Source of the DNA: an uncultured Oscillibacter sp.
GTDB taxonomy: Bacteria; Bacillota; Clostridia; Oscillospirales; Oscillospiraceae
Direction: 5' to 3'
Length of the DNA: 64,000 bases
Assembly (NCBI GenBank): GCA_910587705.1
Contig: CAJUMX010000002.1
Span: 124,001 to 188,000 of the forward strand
The position numbers were made by a program, and so were the translations under genes. The first letter of the stretch is position 1. The number at the start of each line of letters is the position of its first letter. Positions 15,640-23,683 of the stretch are shown here, piece after piece. The notes under the pieces were generated by a model. That model was not told the DNA's origin and made no database searches. It worked only from the letters and a program-made list of their open reading frames with translations.

Positions 15640-16443
15640 TTAAGACTCCTCTTTTTTGGCGGACTTCCAAAGCTCCACCAGCTCCGCCTCCACATATTCG
15701 CCCAGGGGCTTGTCCGCCAGAGCCTCCACCCGGCGGAAGCGCCCGTCGAACTTGTCGCAGGCCCGGTGAAGGGCGTCCTCTGGGTCCACACCGGACATCT
15801 GGGCCACCTTGGCAGTGATGAAGAGCAGGTCCCCCAGCTCCTCCCGGACGCCGTGGGGCTCGTCTGCCGCCGCGCCGGCCTCCAGGGCTGCCCGCAGCTC
15901 CTGAACCTCCTCCTCCAGCTTCCCCAGGGCGCTGAGGGCGCTGGACCAGTCGAAGCCCGCCTTGGCGGTCTTGCTGCCGATCTTCTCCGCCCGCCAAAGG
16001 GCGGGCAGGGTGTGGGGTACGGACTCAATGGCGTCGGCCGTGGTCGACTGGGATTTCTCCTTCCGTTTTAAAGCCTCCCAGTTCACCAGGACCTCCTGGC
16101 TATCCTCCACCTCTACGGTCCCAAAGACGTGGGGATGGCGGTACACCAGCTTCTGGGCCACGCCGTCGATCACGTCGTCCATGGTGAAGCGGTTTTGTTC
16201 CGTCTCAATCTGCGCGTGGAAGGCCACCTGCATCAGCACGTCTCCCAGCTCCTCGCACATGTCCACAGGATCGTCCCGGTCAATGGCGTCCAGAGCCTCG
16301 TAGGTCTCCTCCAGGAAGTTCCGGCGGATGGAGCCGTGGGTCTGCTCCGCGTCCCAGGGGCAACCTCCCGGAGCCCGGAGCAGCCGCATGATTTCCAGAA
16401 AATCCGCCCAGCCGTAACGGTGCTTACATTGAAAATCTACCAT
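15640..16443 (-). CDS. mazG: Nucleoside triphosphate pyrophosphohydrolase MazG (YabN C-terminal type)
   Basis: This 267-residue protein has two tandem MazG domains, each with the metal-binding EExxE motif (EETYEAL and EEVQELR) and a downstream ELGDVLMQV or ELGDLLFIT helix. It hydrolyses non-canonical NTPs to NMP and pyrophosphate, for house-cleaning. The ATG at 16443 is followed by MVDFQCKHRYGW, consistent with the family; the upstream in-frame extension overlaps the flippase gene and is not credible. Bacillus YabN has an additional N-terminal methylase domain that is absent here. Confidence 0.92.
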   Translation of the reverse strand: MVDFQCKHRYGWADFLEIMRLLRAPGGCPWDAEQTHGSIRRNFLEETYEALDAIDRDDPVDMCEELGDVLMQVAFHAQIETEQNRFTMDDVIDGVAQKLVYRHPHVFGTVEVEDSQEVLVNWEALKRKEKSQSTTADAIESVPHTLPALWRAEKIGSKTAKAGFDWSSALSALGKLEEEVQELRAALEAGAAADEPHGVREELGDLLFITAKVAQMSGVDPEDALHRACDKFDGRFRRVEALADKPLGEYVEAELVELWKSAKKEES

Positions 16444-16520
16444 AGATTGCCCGCCTTTGCAAGAAATTTCGAGAAAAAAGTTGAGATGTTTCCATATTTT
16501 TTGCCAGTTTTCCGAATCTT

Positions 16521-18128
16521 TTAGCGCAAATGCAACAGTTTTGCCAATTTTGCGCCATGGGGTACCGTTTTCAAGTCCTCCGCCCGCAAAATCCGCAGAG
16601 CCACCACCAAAACGGCGTAAACGATTACCCCTGCCAGGATGCCGCAGAGGGTGGCAACGGCATTGGCTCCGTAGGCCGAGTGCCCCGACAGGGCACGGCT
16701 CATGAAGCCGTACACCGCCCAGGCCCCGCCGCCCATAAGTGCGGAGGCGATGACTGGCTTGGCGAAAATTTGAAGATAACGGGGCTTCTCCGGAGAATAC
16801 TTCCAAACGAAGAAGAGGTTCAAACCCACAATCACCACATAGCACATAAGCGTGGAAATCGGTGCACCATGGATATTGATAGAAGGATTTCCCACCAAGA
16901 TATAGTTCATGACCACTTTTGTGACGCCGCCTGCAATCACCGTCCAAATGGGAATCAGCTCTTTGCCATAGGTTTGCAGAATCACGTTGGTCAGATTCAT
17001 CAGGCACATGAAAATGCAGGCAATGCCCAGCCAGCGCATATGGGGTCCGGCGGCCAAAGCGTCCGCTTGCCGCTTGGGGTAGAGCATCAGCAGGGCGGGA
17101 CCACCCACCACGCTCAATCCCACTCCAGCGGGGATGGTCAGCACCGCCACCAGCCGGAATCCTGAGGAGATGATCCGCCCCGCCTCCGCATGGTCCCGGC
17201 GGGTCAGCGCCGCCGCCGCAAAGGGAATCAGGCTCATCGTGACCGGGAACACAAAAGAAGGAGGCAGGTTGATGAGGTTCATGCCGAAGGTGTACTGGCC
17301 GAAAAGCTCCGCCGCCGAATCCGCCAGGGCGGGAATCTCCCGCAGACGCCCCAAGACAATCTTGGTATCCACCAGCGTGATGATGCTCATGGCGGAATTG
17401 CTAAGGGTAATCGGAATTCCAATAGCCAGAATTTGACGCATCAGCTTCCCTCCGCTGTCGGGCTCATCCAAGGAGGTTCGCCGATCCCGATGGCGCAGAA
17501 GATAGAAGATCAGGTACAGCAAAGACAAAAACGTTCCGGCTGTGACGCCCAAGATGGCTCCAGCCGCCGCAATATCCAGCCCCAATCCCAGCTTGAGGAA
17601 ATACCAAGCCAGCATCAGACCCAAACCCAGCTTGCAAAGGGCCTCCAAAATTTGAGAGACGGCGGTAGGGGTCATGTTCCCTTGGCCCTGGGTATAGCCC
17701 CTCATACAGGCAAGCAAGCACACACAAAACACCGCCGGGGACAGGGCCCGGATGGGCCAGTAACCCAAAGGCTCGTTCATGAAGGCCGCCAGCCGCTCCG
17801 CACCAAAAAACATCAACAGCGTACCCACTAGGCCCATGGCAAAAAAGAGCCAGATAGCCGTGCTGAAAATTTTCCGCTTCTGGTTCTCACGACCCTGGGT
17901 ATGCGCCTGGCTGGTGAGCTTGGAAATGGCCAAGGGGAGACCGGCGGTGGAAATGGTCAGAAGAACGTTGTAGATGTTGTATGCCACATTGAAATAGGTC
18001 TGTCCCTCGGGACCGACAATGTTCCCGAAGGGAATTTTATACACTGCGCCCAGAATCTTGACAATGGCCACCGCCGACGCTAAAATGGCCGCGCCGCCCA
18101 GGAAGGACTGTTTTTTCTTAGTTGACAT
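16521..18128 (-). CDS. Polysaccharide/lipid flippase of the SpoVB/YabM (MOP) family
   Basis: This 535-residue integral membrane protein has about 12-14 predicted helices in the MOP exporter superfamily. The opening STKKKQSFLGGAAILASA, the IPFGNIVGPEGQTYFN block and a long hydrophobic body resemble SpoVB/YabM proteins, which handle lipid-linked cell-wall or spore-cortex precursors. Position upstream of mazG matches yabM. A GAGGT site 9 bases before the ATG at 18128 supports that start over 18137. Confidence 0.88.
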   Translation of the reverse strand: MSTKKKQSFLGGAAILASAVAIVKILGAVYKIPFGNIVGPEGQTYFNVAYNIYNVLLTISTAGLPLAISKLTSQAHTQGRENQKRKIFSTAIWLFFAMGLVGTLLMFFGAERLAAFMNEPLGYWPIRALSPAVFCVCLLACMRGYTQGQGNMTPTAVSQILEALCKLGLGLMLAWYFLKLGLGLDIAAAGAILGVTAGTFLSLLYLIFYLLRHRDRRTSLDEPDSGGKLMRQILAIGIPITLSNSAMSIITLVDTKIVLGRLREIPALADSAAELFGQYTFGMNLINLPPSFVFPVTMSLIPFAAAALTRRDHAEAGRIISSGFRLVAVLTIPAGVGLSVVGGPALLMLYPKRQADALAAGPHMRWLGIACIFMCLMNLTNVILQTYGKELIPIWTVIAGGVTKVVMNYILVGNPSINIHGAPISTLMCYVVIVGLNLFFVWKYSPEKPRYLQIFAKPVIASALMGGGAWAVYGFMSRALSGHSAYGANAVATLCGILAGVIVYAVLVVALRILRAEDLKTVPHGAKLAKLLHLR

Positions 18129-18268
18129 GGAAAGCATACCTCGAATACTTCAAAAAATGCGCGGACAGCCTCTGTCCGTGAGGGGCGGGCCCCATTGTCC
18201 ACTCTATGGGACCGGGCCCCGCCTTAGACCAGATTCCCTCCAGCGGCACAACCCGCTTTTTTAAAGGC

Positions 18269-19096
18269 TCACAGCCGCTTTAAACACTCCTTCACCAGTG
18301 CGGTGAACTTGGGGCCCGCGGCCTCTCCCGCCGCGATAACCTCATCGCCGGAGAGGGGCTGCTCCAGCACGCCCGCCGCCATGTTGGTGCAAAGGGTGAA
18401 GCCCAGGACCCGCATACCACAGTGGGTGGCGGTGATCGCCTCCGGCACCGTGGACATGCCCACGGCGTCCGCCCCCAGCAGGCGGGCGGCCTTGACCTCC
18501 GCCGGAGTCTCGTACTGGGGACCGGGGAAGAACATGTAGACGCCCTCCTTCAGGTCCAGGCCCTGGGACAAAGCGGCCTCCCGGGCGGCCTCCTGGAGAG
18601 ACGGAGTGTAAACGTGGCTCATGTCCGGGAAGCGGGGGCCAAGCTCCTCCATATTGGGCCCGCAGAGGGGGCTGACACCAAAGAGCTTGATGTGGTCCGT
18701 AATCAGCATGATATCCCCCGCCGTCCAGGCGGTATTCACCGCCCCGGCGGCGTTGGTCACAACCAGGGTCTCCATCCCCAGCACCCGGGCCACCCGGACG
18801 GGATAGGCCGCGTCGGCAAAGGACCAGCCCTCGTAGGTGTGAAGGCGGCCCTGCATGACGGCCACGTCCTTCCCCGCCAGCTTTCCGAAGAGGAACTGGC
18901 CCTTGTGGCCGGGGGCGGTGGAGCGCTTCATGTGCGGCACCTCGGAATAGGGCACGGCAATGGGGCTTTCCACCTCATCCGCCAGGGCCCCCAGGCCGGA
19001 GCCCAGAATCAGCAGGGCTTCGGGCTGGAAGCCGCTTAGTTTTTCCCGGAGAGCCTGGGCGCTCTCCTGAACCTGTTGATACGTGTAAAATTCCAT
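18269..19096 (-). CDS. punA: Purine-nucleoside phosphorylase
   Basis: This 275-residue protein of the trimeric PNP family has the phosphate-binding LILGSGLGALADEV, MQGRLHTYEGW and TNAAGAVNTAWTAGD motifs and the late AVGMSTVPEAI loop. It converts purine nucleosides and phosphate to base and ribose-1-phosphate (salvage). It forms a likely minus-strand operon with the zinc-ribbon and nucleoside-kinase genes upstream. Length is typical. Confidence 0.95.
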   Translation of the reverse strand: MEFYTYQQVQESAQALREKLSGFQPEALLILGSGLGALADEVESPIAVPYSEVPHMKRSTAPGHKGQFLFGKLAGKDVAVMQGRLHTYEGWSFADAAYPVRVARVLGMETLVVTNAAGAVNTAWTAGDIMLITDHIKLFGVSPLCGPNMEELGPRFPDMSHVYTPSLQEAAREAALSQGLDLKEGVYMFFPGPQYETPAEVKAARLLGADAVGMSTVPEAITATHCGMRVLGFTLCTNMAAGVLEQPLSGDEVIAAGEAAGPKFTALVKECLKRL

Positions 19097-19108
19097 GGTT
19101 TCTCCTCC

Positions 19109-19510
19109 TCAGTTCAGTTTTTCGCCACAGAAGCGGCAGAAGCGGTCCCCTTCCTCCACGGCCTCGCCGCAGCCGGGACACGACGCGTTCTCCGGCTTCC
19201 GGCCCAGGGTTTCGTTGAGCGCGGCCAGCTGGGCTTTCAACACGTCGATCTCCTGGAGCTTTTCCAGCAGCTCCCCGGATTCTGTGGGGTTTCCGGTGTG
19301 AGTGGCATAGACCATCTCCCCGGCCTCCATCAGCTTCCCGTCCATCTCACCCTCTACTCGGGCGGCCTGATAGCGGAGCCGCACGGCCTCCGCCGCCTTC
19401 TCCGCCCCCTCGCAGGCCAGGCCCAGGGCCCCCAGAGCCAAGGTCCCCGCCGCCTCCGCGCCGGTGCGGAGGGTATCCAGCAGGTCATACAGCTTTTCCT
19501 GATTGCTCAT
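19109..19510 (-). CDS. Small zinc-ribbon protein of unknown function
   Basis: This 133-residue protein has a helical, Ala/Glu-rich N-terminal two-thirds followed by a C-terminal zinc ribbon (CPGCGEAVEEGDRFCRFCGEKL, with the spacing CxxC-x9-CxxC). Start at 19510 is set by AAAGGAG. No function can be assigned; it lies between a nucleoside kinase and PNP. Confidence 0.75.
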   Translation of the reverse strand: MSNQEKLYDLLDTLRTGAEAAGTLALGALGLACEGAEKAAEAVRLRYQAARVEGEMDGKLMEAGEMVYATHTGNPTESGELLEKLQEIDVLKAQLAALNETLGRKPENASCPGCGEAVEEGDRFCRFCGEKLN

Positions 19511-19534
19511 AGTGCCGCTCCTTTCGTTTTCCAT

Positions 19535-20467
19535 TCAATGATTGTCGTAGGGACTTCCGCCGATAAACTCCCGGGAGAGGGACTTGGCGGGGATATACGT
19601 CTCGTCCAGCGCTTCAATCTTTTCCAGGCCCCGGAGAATGTCCTCCACCACCTGGTATTTGCCCCGGGGAATCTCCTCCAGCAGGGGAACCACAAAGGGC
19701 TTCAAGGCGCTGACGCTGAGGGCCAGCGCGGAATCAAACATAAGGTCCGCGTTCTCCTTGTAGGGGGAGATATACAGCCGCTCCCCCCGACGGACATTTT
19801 CCCACAGCTTCAAGGTAAAGGCCGCGTCGCTGCCCCGGAACTTGAAGTCCCGGACGATGCGGCGGCAGAGGCGAATCCAGGACTTGTCGAATACCATGGA
19901 GCCGTCCTCATCCAGAATGTCGCTGCGGGCGGCGATATAGAGCTTGAAGGCCCTGGGATTTTTCCCCACAATGATGTCGTTCAGCGCATGGATGCCCTCG
20001 AAGATTACCATGTCATCCTTCCCCAGCCGCATGGGCTGGGCAAAAATATCCGAGCGCATCTGCCGGGCAAACTCATACTTGGGAACGTGAATCAGCTCCC
20101 CCCGGTCCAGCATGGCGAAGTGCTGATTCAGAAGGTCCACATCCAGGCAGAAGGGGGACTCGTAGTCAATGGCCCCCTCCCGGTTCCGGGGGAAGGTCTC
20201 CGGGTCCATGGTCTTGAAATAGTTGTCCATGGAGACCGTGTGGGTCACAATGCCCATCTCCACCAGCTTTTCCTCGATTTTCAGCGCGGTGGTGGTCTTT
20301 CCGGAGCCGGAGGGTCCGGAGAGCAAAATGATATGGGATTCTGCTCGGTGGTCCGCGATTTTCGCCGCGGCGGCCTCCACCTTTTTCTCAAACAGCGCGT
20401 CACACTCCTGGGCAAAGGCGGCGGGGTCCCGGCGGACGGCCTCGTTGATCTGCTTCAAGGAATACAT
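19535..20467 (-). CDS. Uridine-kinase-like nucleoside kinase
   Basis: This 310-residue P-loop kinase shows Walker A SGPSGSGKTTTAL, the substrate-side DNYFKTMDPETFP, the DYESPFCLDVDLL motif and FEGIHALND. This matches the udk/phosphoribulokinase superfamily and probably phosphorylates uridine/cytidine or another nucleoside. About 45 N-terminal residues precede the P-loop, longer than Udk itself. AAAGGAG precedes the ATG at 20467. Confidence 0.85.
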   Translation of the reverse strand: MYSLKQINEAVRRDPAAFAQECDALFEKKVEAAAAKIADHRAESHIILLSGPSGSGKTTTALKIEEKLVEMGIVTHTVSMDNYFKTMDPETFPRNREGAIDYESPFCLDVDLLNQHFAMLDRGELIHVPKYEFARQMRSDIFAQPMRLGKDDMVIFEGIHALNDIIVGKNPRAFKLYIAARSDILDEDGSMVFDKSWIRLCRRIVRDFKFRGSDAAFTLKLWENVRRGERLYISPYKENADLMFDSALALSVSALKPFVVPLLEEIPRGKYQVVEDILRGLEKIEALDETYIPAKSLSREFIGGSPYDNH

Positions 20468-20486
20468 GGATTCGGCTCCTTTCCGT

Positions 20487-21959
20487 TCATCTGGCATAGA
20501 AGGCGGCGAAGTCCGCCTGATTGGACCGCAGCTTGTCTGGGCGTTCCGTGTACTCCTTGGGAAACTTGGGGTTGAAGCGCCGCTGGATCAGCCGCCGGGC
20601 CGGGTCCACCATTTTCGTGGACCCTCCCGCGCCAAAGGAGAGGATGGAGCAGAGCTCCGACATGATATAGATGTTATAAAGACATTCCCCGCCGGGGCGG
20701 GTCCAGCCGATGTTTTCAAAGCTGCCGGACATGTATTTCTGCCGGTAGAGGTAATAGGGTGCGTAACCCACATTCCGCAGGGCGGGCTCTGCGTAGTCCA
20801 GCATCTCCCCCACCGCCTCCGGGCCGGGGATGGTCAGGCCCTCCAGCAGGATGCGGCTGCCCTTTTTCAGCGCCAGGGTGTGAACGGTAACGTTGTCCGT
20901 GCCAAACGCCAAGCAGCGCTCCAAAGAGCGGTAGAAGCCCTCTGCCGTGTCCTCCGGCAGTCCCGCGATGAGGTCCATGTTCACGTGGGGAAAATCGCAC
21001 TTTGCCGCCAGCTCCATGGCTTCCTCAATGTCCCCAGGACTGTGGCGGCGGCCAATGGCTCGGAGGACGTTTTCCTCCATGGTCTGGGGGTTCACGGAGA
21101 TGCGGTGAACGCCGTGGGCCTTCAAAACCGCCAGCTTCTCCGCCGTGATGGTGTCGGGCCGTCCCGCCTCCACGGTAATCTCGCCGCAGCCGTCCAGGGC
21201 GGGGCCGAAGGCCATCTCAAAGGCCGTCAGCACCCGGTCCAGCTGGGGAGCGGTCAGAGTGGTGGGCGTGCCGCCGCCCATATACATGGCCCGGACGTTC
21301 AGGCCCGTCTCCCGGGCCATGCGGCCCCCGGCCTCAATTTCCGCCGCCAGGGCATCCACGTAAGGGTCCACCAGGGAAAAGCTCTTTTCCACCGACTGGC
21401 TGACAAAGGAACAGTAGGCGCAGCGGGTGGGGCAGAAGGGGATGCCGATATAGACGGCGATGTCCCGGGGACCCAGGCCCTTTGCGGCCTCAAAGGCCGC
21501 TGTCCCCGTCTCCAGGGCCAAGGCGGCCCGGCGGGGGGTGACGTAATAAATTTTCTCCAGCACCTCCCGGGCCGCGCCAGGGGTCTTGCCCGCCGTCAGG
21601 GCTTCCGTCACCAGCTTGTCGGGCCGGACCCCGGTGAGCATTCCCCAGGGGGGCATGTTCCCGGTAAGGCTCTGGTATGCCTGGAAGAAGCAGGCCCCAA
21701 TGGCGTGCCGCCGCTGGCCTTCCCGGTCATAGTCCGTGCCGGAAAGGGAGGCGGCGTGAAAGGCCGCCGTATTCCCGCCAAGATAACAGAGGTCCGTGGT
21801 GACCAACAGCCGTCCCGCCTCCTCCCGGCAGGAGACCACGGCCCAGCTCTCGTCCCCGGGCTGAATGGGCTCATAGACCGGAAGCTCGCCGGGGAAGAGA
21901 TTTAGGAGGCTCTGCTCAACCGTGTAGCGCTCGTCGTGGCCGTGAAACTCCAGCTTCAT
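20487..21959 (-). CDS. hemZ: Coproporphyrinogen dehydrogenase HemZ (radical SAM)
   Basis: This 490-residue protein carries a ~170-residue N-terminal region and a radical-SAM core with CPTRCAYCSF (CxxxCxxC), MYMGGGTPTTL and a HemN-like tail. HemZ-type proteins are annotated as oxygen-independent coproporphyrinogen dehydrogenases, but many homologues in organisms lacking haem synthesis have uncertain roles. The ATG at 21959 overlaps the TGA of the upstream hydrolase (ATGA), implying coupling; the longer frame to 22295 is a shadow of that gene. Confidence 0.88.
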   Translation of the reverse strand: MKLEFHGHDERYTVEQSLLNLFPGELPVYEPIQPGDESWAVVSCREEAGRLLVTTDLCYLGGNTAAFHAASLSGTDYDREGQRRHAIGACFFQAYQSLTGNMPPWGMLTGVRPDKLVTEALTAGKTPGAAREVLEKIYYVTPRRAALALETGTAAFEAAKGLGPRDIAVYIGIPFCPTRCAYCSFVSQSVEKSFSLVDPYVDALAAEIEAGGRMARETGLNVRAMYMGGGTPTTLTAPQLDRVLTAFEMAFGPALDGCGEITVEAGRPDTITAEKLAVLKAHGVHRISVNPQTMEENVLRAIGRRHSPGDIEEAMELAAKCDFPHVNMDLIAGLPEDTAEGFYRSLERCLAFGTDNVTVHTLALKKGSRILLEGLTIPGPEAVGEMLDYAEPALRNVGYAPYYLYRQKYMSGSFENIGWTRPGGECLYNIYIMSELCSILSFGAGGSTKMVDPARRLIQRRFNPKFPKEYTERPDKLRSNQADFAAFYAR

Positions 21960-22570
21960 GTCGTCTCCCGCAGGGCCTGGCGAAGGTAGGGATTGTGCCG
22001 CCGCTCCTCCTCCAAGGTGCTGACGTCCATGTGGCCGGGAAGGACCTGGAGGTCCCCCTCCAGCTCTCCCAGGCGGCGCAGGGAGGCCAGCATCTTGGGC
22101 ACGCTGCCGCCGGGGAAGTCCGTCCTCCCGCAGGACCCGGCAAAGAGGGTGTCCCCGCAAAAGAGCAAATCTCCGCAGCGGAGGGTGACGCTGCCCTCGG
22201 AGTGGCCGGGGGTGTGCAGCACTTGCAATTCTAAGCCGCCCACGGCGATTCGGTCCCCCTCGCCATAGAACTTCACTTCGTCCATTTGGGTACACAGGGG
22301 GAACATGGACGGGGCCACACCGCGAAAGTCCTTTTCGTGGATGTAGACCTCCGCCTGGGGCAGGGCCTTTGCCAGCTCCGCCGCGCCGCCGGTGTGGTCG
22401 TAGTGTCCGTGGGTCAGGAGAATGTAGCGAAGCGTTGCTCCCTCCAGAGCCTTGATAATCTCCGGCGCGTCCCCGCCGGGGTCAATTACCGCCGCCTCGC
22501 GGGTTTTCTCATCCTCCAGAATATAGCAGTTGGTGCCCAGAGAGCCCACCTGCATCATTTTCACATTCAT
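21956..22570 (-). CDS. MBL-fold metallo-hydrolase (glyoxalase II-like)
   Basis: This 204-residue protein has the binuclear metal signature THGHYDHTGG (HxHxDH), then LHTPGHSEGSV, FCGDTLFAGSCGRTD and PGHMDVST. It belongs to the YqgX/GloB-like group acting on thioesters such as S-lactoylglutathione-like compounds, though the natural substrate here is unknown. ATG at 22570 has GGGAGGAG upstream. Confidence 0.9.
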   Translation of the reverse strand: MNVKMMQVGSLGTNCYILEDEKTREAAVIDPGGDAPEIIKALEGATLRYILLTHGHYDHTGGAAELAKALPQAEVYIHEKDFRGVAPSMFPLCTQMDEVKFYGEGDRIAVGGLELQVLHTPGHSEGSVTLRCGDLLFCGDTLFAGSCGRTDFPGGSVPKMLASLRRLGELEGDLQVLPGHMDVSTLEEERRHNPYLRQALRETT

Positions 22571-22601
22571 CGGCGTCTCCTCCCCTCTTGGGTCCATGAT
22601 C

Positions 22602-23012
22602 TCAAGATTCACCGGGAAGCTGGTCGGACTGATCCTCAAAGCCGGTAAAGTCCAGGGGCTTCCCCTGCCACGCGGCCCGGAACATATCCACGGCCCGTCC
22701 GGCGCCGCCGCAGCGCTCGATATAGTGCTTGCTCCGGCTGTCGTTCCAGCCCACACCCACCACATATTCGCCAGTGTGAGGGCCCGCCAAGGCCACGGCG
22801 CTCTGGATGAACCAGTAGTCCTTCCCCTTCCGCTGTTCTAAAATTACAAAGCTGTCGTCATGAGGCCCCAGGCCGTCCAAGGCCCGAGCAACGTCCTCCC
22901 AGTCAAAATGTGCGGTAAGCACCCCGTTTACCGAAAGGCTCCAGCTCCAGCCGCTGTGGGGCTGTGCCCCCAGGGAACACTCTTTTTGAAAGAAATTGGA
23001 AAACATCCCCAT
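22602..23012 (-). CDS. Conserved-looking hypothetical protein
   Basis: This 136-residue soluble protein is not a family I recognise. It is Trp/Gly/Asp-rich (HSGWSWSLSVNG, VVGVGWNDS) with no signal peptide or membrane helix. It sits between dtd and the metallo-hydrolase on the same strand. ATG 23012 is preceded by AAAGGA at about 12 bases. Confidence 0.6.
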   Translation of the reverse strand: MGMFSNFFQKECSLGAQPHSGWSWSLSVNGVLTAHFDWEDVARALDGLGPHDDSFVILEQRKGKDYWFIQSAVALAGPHTGEYVVGVGWNDSRSKHYIERCGGAGRAVDMFRAAWQGKPLDFTGFEDQSDQLPGES

Positions 23013-23049
23013 GGAAACACCCGTCCTTTCTTGATACTCATTCTGCCCT

Positions 23050-23493
23050 TCAAGGCTTCTCCGTGTCAAAGAGGATGGTCACCGGACCGTGGTTCAGAGA
23101 GTCCACTTCCATTTTCGCGCCGAACTCCCCATGCTCCACGGTGAAGCCCCGTTCCCGGCAATGGGCCATAAATTTTTCATAGAGGGGAATGGCCAAATCC
23201 GGCTTCGCCGCGCCGGAGAAGCCCGGTCGGCGGGAGGACGTGTCCGCAAAGAGGGTAAACTGGGAAATCACCAATAGGCTCCCCCCCACCTGCTCCAGAT
23301 TGAGGTTCATTTTCTCGTTCTCGTCCTCAAATACCCGGAGATTGCAGATTTTCTCCGCCAGCTTCACGGCGGTTTCCTCCGTATCGGCCGGCGCCACCCC
23401 CAAAAGGACCAAATAGCCCTCCCCGATTTGACCCGTCACGGCTCCCTCGATGGTAACCGACGCGTGTTTCACGCGGGTAACAACCGCGCGCAT
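23050..23493 (-). CDS. dtd: D-aminoacyl-tRNA deacylase
   Basis: This 147-residue protein matches DTD: MRAVVTRVKHASVTIEG start, the catalytic-site SQFTLFADTSSRRPGF and the cross-subunit Gly-cisPro motif region NHGPVTILFDT. It removes D-amino acids mischarged onto tRNA. AGGAGGG lies 7 bases before the ATG at 23493; a TTG at 23499 is less likely. Usually neighbours relA, as here. Confidence 0.95.
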   Translation of the reverse strand: MRAVVTRVKHASVTIEGAVTGQIGEGYLVLLGVAPADTEETAVKLAEKICNLRVFEDENEKMNLNLEQVGGSLLVISQFTLFADTSSRRPGFSGAAKPDLAIPLYEKFMAHCRERGFTVEHGEFGAKMEVDSLNHGPVTILFDTEKP

Positions 23494-23511
23494 AGGCAAT
23501 CCCTCCTTTTA

Positions 23512-23683
23512 TAATTGTACGCCATAGCCCCACACCCCAACCAAGCCCCGTCCCTCGTCCCCCCGCAGGGGAGGGGGAATGCTCAAGGGGGGACGAAGTC
23601 CCCTCTTGAAGGGAGGCGGAGGAAATGGAGCGGAATGGATGTCCGGCAAAGCCGGACGAAATGGAGCGCAATTTTCGACGCCG
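23512..23683. repeat. Palindrome-rich intergenic element between relA and dtd
   Basis: Three short palindromes are packed here: GTCCGGC AAA GCCGGAC (23641-23657), GGGGAC GAA GTCCCC nested in CAAG/CTTG arms (23584-23608) and CCCCCGCAGGGG near 23560-23572. A direct repeat GAAATGGAGCG occurs at 23622-23632 and 23658-23668. The composition resembles dispersed intergenic elements of clostridia; the copy number outside the window is unknown. It may also terminate relA. Confidence 0.5.

Noticed and set aside
16444..17007. Upstream in-frame extension of MazG
   Set aside because: It is antisense-free but lies over the 3' part of the flippase gene in another frame and has no methylase domain similarity.
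18181..18230. GC-rich inverted repeat (GGGGCGGGCCC...GGGCCCCGCC) between punA and the flippase gene
   Set aside because: It can form a stem but has no T-run on either strand, so I do not call it a terminator.
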